Source: Bradyrhizobium symbiodeficiens
GTDB lineage: Bacteria; Pseudomonadota; Alphaproteobacteria; Rhizobiales; Xanthobacteraceae
NCBI RefSeq assembly: GCF_002266465.3
Contig: NZ_CP029427.2
Location: 2,668,501-2,732,500 of the forward strand
Direction: 5' to 3'
DNA: 64,000 bases
The notes beneath the pieces were generated by a model. It was not told the origin of the DNA. It worked only from the letters and a program-made list of their open reading frames with translations, and did not search any database. The position numbers were made by a program, and so were the translations under genes. This document shows positions 19,561 to 30,935 of this stretch, one piece after another. Every line of letters begins with the position of its first letter. Position 1 is the stretch's first letter.

Positions 19561-21117
19561 CTATTCCGCGGCCTGAAGCGTGGTCGGCGCCGGGACGAAA
19601 TCCTCCCGGAAGTGCTTCAACGCGCTGAGCACAGGATAGGGCGTGAAGCCGCCGAGCGCGCAGAGCGAGCCGAATTTCATGGTGTTGCAGAGGTCTTCGA
19701 CCAGCGCGAGATTTTCGCTCACGCGCTCGCCGTTGATGATCTTCTCGATGGTCTCGACGCCGCGGGTCGAGCCGATCCGGCAGGGCGTGCACTTGCCGCA
19801 TGACTCGACGGCGCAGAACTCCATGGCGAAGCGCGCCTGCTTGCGCATGTCGACGCTGTCGTCGAACACGACGATGCCGCCATGGCCGATCAGGCCGTCG
19901 CGCGCGGCGAAGGCCTCGTAGTCGAACGGCGTGTCGAACAGCGCGCGCGGGAAATAGGCGCCGAGCGGACCGCCGACCTGCACGGCGCGGACCGGCCGGC
20001 CGGTGAGGGTGCCGCCGCCGATGTCGTCGACGAGCTCGCCGAGTGTCACGCCGAAGGCGGTTTCGAACAGGCCGCCGTAGCGGAGATTACCGGCCAGCTG
20101 GATGGGCATCGTGCCGCGCGAGCGGCCCATGCCGTAATCGGCATAGGTCTTTGCGCCTTCGGCGAGGATGAAGGGGACGGCCGCGAACGACAGTACGTTG
20201 TTGATGACGGTCGGCTTGCCGAACAAGCCGTGATGCGCGGGCAGTGGCGGCTTTGCGCGCACGATGCCGCGCCGGCCTTCGAGGCTTTCCAGCAGCGAGG
20301 TTTCCTCACCGCAGACATAGGCGCCGGCGCCGACGCGGACTTCGAGATCGAAGCTGTACGTGGAACCGCCGATCTTGTCGCCGAGATAGCCGCCGCGCCT
20401 GGCGGCTTCGATGGCGGCATTCATCGCCTCCACCGCATGCGGATATTCGCTGCGGATATAGATGTAGCCCTTGGTCGCGCCCACCGTGATGCCGGCAATG
20501 GTCATGCCCTCGATCACCAGGAAGGGATCGCCCTCCATGATCATGCGGTCGGCGAAGGTGCCGCTGTCGCCTTCGTCGGCGTTGCAGACGATGAACTTGC
20601 GGTCGGCCTTGGCTTGCGCAACCGTCTTCCACTTGATGCCGGTCGGGAAGCCCGCGCCGCCGCGACCGCGCAAGCCGGATGCGGTGACTTCGTCGAGGAT
20701 CGCATCCGTGCCGAGCGACAATGCGCGCTCCAGCCCCTTGTAGCCGCCATGAGCGCGGTAGTCGTCGAGCGAGCGCGGGTCGATCACGCCGCAACGGGCG
20801 AAGGTGAGGCGGGTCTGGCGCTTGAGCCAGGGGATCTCGTCGGTCGCGCCCAGCCGCAGCAGATGCGGTGTGTTGGTGGCGAGCGCATCGAACAGGGATG
20901 GCACGTCGACCTCCGTGACCGGGCCGAACGCGATCCGGCCCTGCGGCGTCGCCACCTCGACCAGCGGTTCCAGCCAGTACATCCCGCGCGAGCCGGTCCG
21001 GACGATCTCGATCGCCACGCCGCGCTTGGCCGCAGACTGCTCCAGCGCCAGGGCAACTTCGTCGGCGCCGACGGCGATTGCACCGGCGTCACGTGAGACG
21101 AACAGTCGCAAGCTCAT
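19561..21117 (-). CDS. fdsB: Formate dehydrogenase beta (flavin, NAD-binding) subunit FdsB
   Basis: FdsB passes electrons from FdsA to NAD through FMN and an iron-sulfur cluster. It is NuoF-like: GLRGRGGAGFPTG and CNADEGDSGTFADR form the NAD/FMN site, and ESCGKCTPCRIGSTRG carries the [4Fe-4S] ligands. A NuoE-type thioredoxin-like segment precedes them (MSLRLFVSRDAGA onward), as is usual for Fds beta subunits. The ATG at 21117 overlaps the fdsG stop by 4 bp. The longer open frame upstream lies inside fdsG and is rejected. The product is 518 aa. Confidence 0.96.
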   Translation of the reverse strand: MSLRLFVSRDAGAIAVGADEVALALEQSAAKRGVAIEIVRTGSRGMYWLEPLVEVATPQGRIAFGPVTEVDVPSLFDALATNTPHLLRLGATDEIPWLKRQTRLTFARCGVIDPRSLDDYRAHGGYKGLERALSLGTDAILDEVTASGLRGRGGAGFPTGIKWKTVAQAKADRKFIVCNADEGDSGTFADRMIMEGDPFLVIEGMTIAGITVGATKGYIYIRSEYPHAVEAMNAAIEAARRGGYLGDKIGGSTYSFDLEVRVGAGAYVCGEETSLLESLEGRRGIVRAKPPLPAHHGLFGKPTVINNVLSFAAVPFILAEGAKTYADYGMGRSRGTMPIQLAGNLRYGGLFETAFGVTLGELVDDIGGGTLTGRPVRAVQVGGPLGAYFPRALFDTPFDYEAFAARDGLIGHGGIVVFDDSVDMRKQARFAMEFCAVESCGKCTPCRIGSTRGVETIEKIINGERVSENLALVEDLCNTMKFGSLCALGGFTPYPVLSALKHFREDFVPAPTTLQAAE

Positions 21118-21590
21118 CGTTGTGCCTCCACGATCAATGCATCGAGGCGCTTCTGGTCGAGCCGGCCGATCAGCCGGCCGTCGAGCATCGCGGACGGCGC
21201 GGTCGCGCACAGGCCGAGGCAGTAGATCGGCTCCAGCGTGACGCGGTCGTCGGCCGTGGTGCTGCCGAGCGACACGCCGAGCTTTGCTTCGGCGCGCGCA
21301 GCCAGTGCATCGCCGCCCGCAGCCTGGCAGGCCTCCGCGCGGCAGAGCTTCAGCACGTGGCGGCCGGCCGGCTTGTGGCGGAAATCATGATAGAACGTGA
21401 AGACGCCGTGAACTTCGGCACGTGACAGGTTGAGCGCTTGCGCCACCATGGGAATGGCCGCCTGCGGCACATAGCCGAACGCCTGCTGAAGCGCGTGCAA
21501 GATGACCAGCGTCGCACCCTCTTGGCTGGCATGTTCGGCGATGATTTCAGCGCCGCGCGTTTCATCCCAAGGTTCGTAACTCGCTGTCAT
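21114..21590 (-). CDS. fdsG: Formate dehydrogenase gamma subunit FdsG
   Basis: FdsG is the NuoE-like [2Fe-2S] subunit of the NAD-reducing module. The thioredoxin-like fold begins after a helical N-terminus (LVILHALQQAFGYVP). Four cluster cysteines are visible: two in CRAEACQAAG and two in CLGLCATAPS. The protein is 158 aa, normal for the family. It is the first gene of the operon. The 224-bp gap to the divergent LysR gene must contain the operon promoter. Confidence 0.95.
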   Translation of the reverse strand: MTASYEPWDETRGAEIIAEHASQEGATLVILHALQQAFGYVPQAAIPMVAQALNLSRAEVHGVFTFYHDFRHKPAGRHVLKLCRAEACQAAGGDALAARAEAKLGVSLGSTTADDRVTLEPIYCLGLCATAPSAMLDGRLIGRLDQKRLDALIVEAQR

Positions 21591-21814
21591 TCTTCGTTCT
21601 CAGATTGAGCGTTTTCTCGGTCCAAACTAGTTGGAATCATTCGAAGATCAATAAAGCCGTCCCGTGCTGCGATTGCGAATTCCGATCGATTTGCAAGCGC
21701 AATCGCTCGATACGAATTTCCGATGAACGTTGGATCGGCTGCCGGTTTTTGCGTGTTGGTGCAGGCCCGGCGTGCTAGCTTGCATGCCACGTCAGAATTC
21801 GAGGGGACGCCCGG
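21591..21814. promoter_or_regulatory. Divergent promoter region of fdsG and lysR with an inverted repeat
   Basis: This AT-richer gap separates the fds operon from its divergent LysR gene. An inverted repeat GCGATTGC (21669-21676) and GCAATCGC (21699-21706) lies near its middle. Two imperfect direct copies of CGAATTCCGAT occur around it (21676-21686 and 21713-21724, the second with an extra T). LysR proteins usually bind such spaced repeats between divergent genes, so this is the likely regulator site for formate induction. The TGGYAT-N5-ATRCCA palindrome of the oxalate genes was not found here. Confidence 0.5.
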
Positions 21815-22708
21815 TTGATCGACAAGCTTGAATTATTGCTGGCGCTGGCGAAGGAGCGTCATTTCGGACGCGCGGCGGAGGTCTGCGGCGTGACGCAACC
21901 GACGATGTCGACCAGTCTCAAGCAGCTTGAGGAGATCCTCGGCGTGATGCTGGTCCAGCGCGGCTCCCGCTTCCAGGGGTTCACTCCCGAGGGCGAGCGG
22001 GCGCTCGACTGGGCGCGGCGGATCGTGGGCGATGCCCGCGCGATGCGCGACGAGATCAACGGGCTGAAGCATCAGCTCTCCGGCGAAATCCGCATCGCGG
22101 CGATCCCGACCGTGCTCGGCATGGTGGCATCGCTGACGACACCGTTCCGCGCCCGGCATCCCGAGGTGCGTTTCAGCATCCGCTCGACGACTTCATCGGA
22201 AGTGCTGGGGCTGCTGGAAAATCTCGAGGTCGATGCGGGGCTGACCTATATCGAGAACGAGCCGATCGGCAAGGTGCGCACCATTCCGCTCTACAATGAG
22301 AGCTATCGCCTCCTGACCGCGCCGGATGCGATGTTCGGCGACCGCGAGTCGGTGACGTGGAAGGAGGTCGGGCAGGTGCCGCTGTGTCTGCTGACGCCGG
22401 ACATGCAGAACCGCCGCATCATCGATCGCGCCTTGCGCTCCGTCGGCGCGGAGGCGACGCCGACACTGACCTCGAACTCGCTGCTGGTGCTGTTCACGCA
22501 TGTGAAGACGGGGCGCTGGGCGAGCGTGATGCCGGCCAAGCTTGCCGAGACGCTCGGCCTGTCCGACACGGTGCGCTCGATCCCGATCACCGATCCCGAC
22601 GTCAATTACAGCATCGGCATGGTGATCCCGAAGCGCGATCCGATGACGCCGCTGATCGCGGCGCTGGTCAATGTCGCGCGCGAAGTCGCGCCGTCGCTGC
22701 AGCTCTAG
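21815..22708 (+). CDS. LysR-family regulator, probable activator of the fds operon
   Basis: An N-terminal winged helix (residues about 1-60: LLLALAKERHFGRAAEVCG, then TQPTMSTSLKQLE) is followed by a periplasmic-binding-protein-like effector domain. The TTG start at 21815 has GAGGGG eight bases upstream, and the LysR pattern starts at the next residue. It is transcribed away from fdsG, the standard arrangement for a LysR regulator of its neighbour. It is likely the FdsR-type formate or oxidative-state regulator. The effector is inferred from position only. It ends 4 bp from the convergent kinase gene. Confidence 0.88.
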   Translation: MIDKLELLLALAKERHFGRAAEVCGVTQPTMSTSLKQLEEILGVMLVQRGSRFQGFTPEGERALDWARRIVGDARAMRDEINGLKHQLSGEIRIAAIPTVLGMVASLTTPFRARHPEVRFSIRSTTSSEVLGLLENLEVDAGLTYIENEPIGKVRTIPLYNESYRLLTAPDAMFGDRESVTWKEVGQVPLCLLTPDMQNRRIIDRALRSVGAEATPTLTSNSLLVLFTHVKTGRWASVMPAKLAETLGLSDTVRSIPITDPDVNYSIGMVIPKRDPMTPLIAALVNVAREVAPSLQL

Positions 22709-22712
22709 GAGG

Positions 22713-25040
<2,328 letters not shown>

Positions 25041-25266
25041 GCCTTCGGCCCCCTAAAAACCTGATTGCAACTGAAGTTCGGAGGCAGCCCCACATCGCTT
25101 CCGAATCACAACGATTTGAATCCAGTTTTCGCGGGGTGTCGAGAGTCAATGAATCGTTAACGCGGAATTATTCTTATCCAATGCGCAGTTTGTGCAGCGC
25201 GCGTCCTCAAACTCACGGGCGCGAGGAGTCCGAAACGAGAACGTGTGACTCATCGCACATTCTTCG

Positions 25267-26640
25267 TCACGCGCGCGGCGGTTCGGCGTGGCTGATCACG
25301 CGCTTCACGTTGGGGAACGCGCGCCGCAGCGCACGCTCGATCGCGTCGACATGCTCGTGCACCTTGATCACGCTCATCGACGGTGTCGTGCGGCAGTGGA
25401 AGTTGACGATCTCGCCGGCATCGGTGTTGCGGACACGGACATTGTGGATGTCGTGGATCTCGCCGCCGGCGGCATATTCGGTCAGTGCATCGGCGATGGT
25501 CCGCACCCTCTCGGGCGTGGCGTCGACCCCGAACGGAAGTTCCGGTTCCAACGGCTCGATGTGGACGTCGACCTCGACGTCCTCGCCGAACTCCTCCTTG
25601 ATCTTGCGCTCGAGCGTGTTGGCGACATCGTGGGCGGCGTCGAGCCGCATTCCGGCGTCGACCTCGAGATCGATGCTGACGATCAGCTTGCCACCGAGAT
25701 CGTGCACCGTGACGTGGTGGACGGCGAGGCCCGAATTGTGCGCGATCACCATGATGCGGTCGCGCACGGTCTCGTTGTCGCGCGCAACGGGAACGGCGGT
25801 GAAGCTGAGGTCGGTATCGCCGAACGCCTTGTCGACGGCGGCGTGCGCCTTGCGCTTGATCTCCTCGACGCGATCGATCGGATAGGTCCGCGGCACCTTG
25901 GCGATGGTGTCGATGAACGTGGTCGCCCCGACCATGCGCACCCGCAGCCGCTCGATATCGATCACGCCGGCCACGCTCCGGATCGCGGCGGTGGCCTTTT
26001 CGTGCGCGCCCTCCGGGGCGCGGTCGACCAGTGTCTGCACGGTCGAGCCGGCCATGCGAAGGCCGAGCAGGGCGATCATCACGGCGACTGCGGCGGCTGC
26101 GGCCGCGTCGCCCCACCAGAAGCCGAGGGCGGCGAGGATCAGGCCGATGATCACAGCGAATGATCCCAGCACGTCGGAGGCGAAATGCAGTGCGTCGGCC
26201 GCGAGCGCCTGGCTCCTGGTCTCGCGCGCGGCGCGGTGCAGGGCGCGGGCGCGCCAGAGATTGACGAGGATGTCGATCACCAGCACCACGAACGGCACGG
26301 CCGAAATGGTCGGCGGCGGGGTTCCCTCGCGCAGCCGGCTGTAGGCCTCGACCAGGATGCCGCCGGCGAGCACGTAGAGCAGGGCGGTGACGCCCAGCGC
26401 CGAGACGCTCTCCAGCTTGCCATGGCCGTAATGGTGCTCTTCGTCCGCCGGCTTGTCGGACACCCGCACCACCGCCCAGGTAATGATGGTCGCGATCAGG
26501 TCGACCGAGGAATGCAGGGCCTCGGAGATCAGAGCGAGCGAGCCGATCGCGATGCCGACCGCGAACTTGGCCGCCGCCATGCCGCCGCTGGCGAAGATCG
26601 AGATCGCGGCGACCGAGGTTTTATTGTGCTGGGAGGTCAT
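25267..26640 (-). CDS. Cation diffusion facilitator family transporter with extended C-terminus
   Basis: A divalent-metal/proton antiporter of the inner membrane. Six membrane helices occupy about residues 1-210. Metal-site motifs are EALHSSVDLIAT in helix 2 and DALHFASDVLGS in helix 5, with the family loop HHYGHGKLES between them. Both sites have the His/Asp type seen in zinc or iron exporters. The protein is 457 aa, about 150 longer than usual. The extra length is a second ferredoxin-like cytoplasmic segment (around EPLEPELPFGVDATPERV) after the normal one. The metal cannot be read from sequence. The ATG at 26640 is preceded by GGGAGG. Confidence 0.9.
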   Translation of the reverse strand: MTSQHNKTSVAAISIFASGGMAAAKFAVGIAIGSLALISEALHSSVDLIATIITWAVVRVSDKPADEEHHYGHGKLESVSALGVTALLYVLAGGILVEAYSRLREGTPPPTISAVPFVVLVIDILVNLWRARALHRAARETRSQALAADALHFASDVLGSFAVIIGLILAALGFWWGDAAAAAAVAVMIALLGLRMAGSTVQTLVDRAPEGAHEKATAAIRSVAGVIDIERLRVRMVGATTFIDTIAKVPRTYPIDRVEEIKRKAHAAVDKAFGDTDLSFTAVPVARDNETVRDRIMVIAHNSGLAVHHVTVHDLGGKLIVSIDLEVDAGMRLDAAHDVANTLERKIKEEFGEDVEVDVHIEPLEPELPFGVDATPERVRTIADALTEYAAGGEIHDIHNVRVRNTDAGEIVNFHCRTTPSMSVIKVHEHVDAIERALRRAFPNVKRVISHAEPPRA

Positions 26641-26728
26641 GGCGGGGATTTAGCAGCCCGGGGATGAACATCAAGCGATGATCCACAGGGGTTGTCGCTA
26701 GTGATTTGCAGGAGCGAGATGCCAGCTC

Positions 26729-26854
26729 CGTCATGCCCGGGCTTGTCCCGCCTGTGCGGCCGAAGCCGCTTCGGCGAGGCCAAGGCCCGGGCATCCACGT
26801 TCTTCGCGCCACGCGGCAAAGACGTGGATGGCCGGGACAAGCCCGGCCATGACG
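26729..26854. repeat. Palindromic intergenic repeat (REP-like)
   Basis: The left arm starts CGTCATGCCCGGGCTTGTCC (26729) and the right arm ends GGACAAGCCCGGCCATGACG (26854). They are near-perfect inverted copies around an internal CCACGTTCTT/AAGACGTGG pair. This composition is typical of the dispersed GC-rich palindromes of Bradyrhizobium. It lies between the cation transporter start and the quinone-reductase stop, in a gap of about 260 bp with nothing else recognisable. It can form a very long hairpin in RNA. Confidence 0.75.
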
Positions 26855-26901
26855 GGCGGAGGGAGAGGGGCCATGCCGCTCTCGTTCCGCTGCCGCACCA
26901 C

Positions 26902-27870
26902 TCACATCGTCACGACGATCTTCCCCAGATGTTTGTTCGCTTCCATGTGCTCGAACGCCTGGTCGATGTCGGCGAATGCGAACACCCGGTCGATCGGCAG
27001 CTGGAGCTTTCGCGATTCGACCGCGCCCCAGATGTCCTTTCTGACCTCCTCGAAGATCTCGCGGACCTCTTCGATGGTGCGGGTGCGGAAGGTGACGCCG
27101 ACATAGTCGATGCGGCGCGCCGCGTGCAGGTCGAAGTTGAAATCGGCATGGGTGCCGCCGAGCCGACCGACATTGACGATGCGGCCCTTCACCTTGGTCG
27201 CGGCGAGGTTCTGGCTCGCTACCTTGCCCGAGACCTGATCGACGATGAGGTCGACGCCTTCGCCGTTCGTCGCCTTCAGGACCTCGTCGACCCATTTGGG
27301 ATCGGAGCTGTCGACCGCGAGGTCGGCGCCGTACTCCTTCAACCGGCCGCGGCGGGTGGCATCGGTCGAGGAGCCGATCACGAGCTTTGCGCCCTTGAGT
27401 CTTGCAATTTGCATCGCCATCAGCCCGACGCCGGAGCTCGCGCCCTGGATCAGCACGCTCTGGCCCGGCTGCACGCCCCCGACGGTGACGACGGCGTTGT
27501 GCATGGTCGCGAGCGCGACGGGGAGGGTGGCGGATTCCTCGAAGTTCATGTTCGAGGGCGCACGGAACAGCCGGCCGTGATCGGCCAACGTGTACTCGGC
27601 AAACGCAGCGCTGCCCGAGCCCATGATGCGGTCGCCGATCTCTAAGCCCTTGGCGTCCGGCCCGAGCTCGGCGACCTCGCCGGCCCATTCCATGCCGAGC
27701 ACGGTCCCGGCGCCGCCAGCCGCGCCGTGCGCGTGCCCCTTGCGCATGCCGGTGTCGGCGCGATTGAGCCCGCAGGCGCGCACGCGGACCAGCACTTGCG
27801 TGCCCTTGGGTTTTGGTTGAGCGACGTCGGAAATCCGAGCGCCATCAGCGCCATAGACATAAGCCTTCAT
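26902..27870 (-). CDS. Zinc-independent quinone oxidoreductase-like protein (MDR family)
   Basis: A medium-chain dehydrogenase/reductase of 322 aa. The N-terminal GroES-like half contains LVRVRACGLNRADTGMRKG and LGMEWAGEVAELG. The Rossmann half contains the NADPH-binding sequence GASSGVGLMAMQIAR. The structural-zinc cysteine cluster is absent, as in NADPH:quinone reductases. It probably reduces a quinone or an alpha,beta-unsaturated carbonyl compound; the substrate is unknown. It follows the nitronate-monooxygenase-like gene by 25 bp on the same strand, so the two are probably co-transcribed. Confidence 0.88.
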   Translation of the reverse strand: MKAYVYGADGARISDVAQPKPKGTQVLVRVRACGLNRADTGMRKGHAHGAAGGAGTVLGMEWAGEVAELGPDAKGLEIGDRIMGSGSAAFAEYTLADHGRLFRAPSNMNFEESATLPVALATMHNAVVTVGGVQPGQSVLIQGASSGVGLMAMQIARLKGAKLVIGSSTDATRRGRLKEYGADLAVDSSDPKWVDEVLKATNGEGVDLIVDQVSGKVASQNLAATKVKGRIVNVGRLGGTHADFNFDLHAARRIDYVGVTFRTRTIEEVREIFEEVRKDIWGAVESRKLQLPIDRVFAFADIDQAFEHMEANKHLGKIVVTM

Positions 27871-27895
27871 GTATTGCTCTCGCTTGTTGCAGTGA

Positions 27896-29760
<1,865 letters not shown>

Positions 29761-29788
29761 GGGCACTCCTGCATCAATGACGGCAGAG

Positions 29789-30439
29789 CTACTCCGCCGA
29801 CAGCCGCACCATCTGGCGGCCGCCGTTCATGTCTTTGAGGCTGTTGACGAAGTTTTCCGGGCGCTGCCAGCGATAGGGGACCTTCAGGCCCATGAACTCG
29901 GCGATGTCGCCGATGAAGCCGGTGCAGTTCATGGTCTCGGCGTTCCAGACCGGCGAGTTCGCCTGCAGTTTCTTGATGTAGGCGAACACGCGCCTGGCGT
30001 CGGGCTCGTTCAGATAGACGCGATAGCTAGCGGTCAGATATTCCGGATCGAGATCGCCGTAGCTCGCGCCGGTCTCCGATGGCACGAAGGTGAGGTGGCC
30101 GAGCACGTAGGCCAACGTGTCGCCGGCGGGCGTGAGGCCGGCGACCTCGACCGCCTTCTCGCTGGTCTTGCCGTACCAGACGAAGGCGTGGCCCCAGCTC
30201 GCGGCCGTGCGGGCGCGGAAGTCGACGTAATAGGGACCCTTCTCCGCGCGCGCGACGGAGCGCCGTGTCGATTGCGGCGCCGGTCGTGACGTGGAGTCGG
30301 TCGTGGCAAGCGCATTGGCGTCGGCAACGCGCTTGTTCGCTTCGTGGGCCGAGGCCGAGGGCGTCGTACACGCGATCATGGCCGCGAGGGCGAACCCCGC
30401 AAGGATGCAGGGTCCCGATCGATCAGGTTTGTTCGTCAC
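29789..30439 (-). CDS. Secreted hypothetical protein, possible permuted papain-like (YiiX/NlpC-P60) fold
   Basis: A 216-aa protein with a signal-like N-terminus (ILAGFALAAMIACTTPSASA). Two conserved-looking motifs stand out: SWGHAFVWYGK, with a histidine after a beta strand, and MNCTGFIGDIAEFMGL, with a cysteine at the head of a helix. A His motif before an NC helix is the order seen in circularly permuted papain-like enzymes (YaeF/YiiX). A periplasmic peptidase or amidase is therefore possible. This is an inference from motif order only. The GTG start at 30439 has GAGGGG six bases upstream. No operon partner is evident. Confidence 0.7.
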   Translation of the reverse strand: MTNKPDRSGPCILAGFALAAMIACTTPSASAHEANKRVADANALATTDSTSRPAPQSTRRSVARAEKGPYYVDFRARTAASWGHAFVWYGKTSEKAVEVAGLTPAGDTLAYVLGHLTFVPSETGASYGDLDPEYLTASYRVYLNEPDARRVFAYIKKLQANSPVWNAETMNCTGFIGDIAEFMGLKVPYRWQRPENFVNSLKDMNGGRQMVRLSAE

Positions 30440-30487
30440 GCGATGCCCCTCGACTGTCGGCCGCTTGCGCTGGTTTTGCGCTGAGTC

Positions 30488-30685
30488 TCAGTAGCGTGCA
30501 GCGACCGGGCCAGGCGCCTTGCCGATCGGAGCTTTTCCAACCGGGCTTTTGCCAATCGGCATCTTGCCGATCGGTGCCTGCTCGGCCGGATAGACAGGCA
30601 CGGGCTGGCGGCGCGGAAGATCCGCAGCGTTCGCAGCCGTCACCAGAGCAAGCGTGGCACCCAGAGCAATTACAATCTTCTTCAC
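30488..30685 (-). CDS. Small secreted protein with PIGK(x)P repeats, 65 aa
   Basis: GTG start at 30685 with AGGGG seven bases upstream. An N-terminal signal peptide (KIVIALGATLALVTAANA) ends at an AxA cleavage site. The mature part is about 45 residues and contains four tandem pentapeptides, PIGKM-PIGKS-PVGKA-PIGKA, followed by PGPVAARY. The repeat is imperfect at both DNA and protein level. Function is unknown. It resembles small proline/lysine-rich periplasmic proteins of Bradyrhizobium in general style. It lies 48 bp upstream of the permuted-papain candidate on the same strand. Confidence 0.65.
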   Translation of the reverse strand: MKKIVIALGATLALVTAANAADLPRRQPVPVYPAEQAPIGKMPIGKSPVGKAPIGKAPGPVAARY

Positions 30686-30935
30686 AGCGATACCCCTAGA
30701 AGGTTTGGTCGAAACACGGCCATGCCGTGCCCCCAGACACGCCTTCCAGAAGGGCGGCCGAATGCGACCAAGTTGCGGCGCGCGCGGGACATGTTGGCGG
30801 CATATGTCTGACACGCGCAGATGTGATGTGTACGGATGTTTCCCAGTTGCGCGGCTCCTGACGCCGCCGCAGCCGTTCGCGGGAGGGGCTTGCTTCGCGC
30901 GACCCGTCCCGCGAATTTCCGGGTGTTGTCACCCT

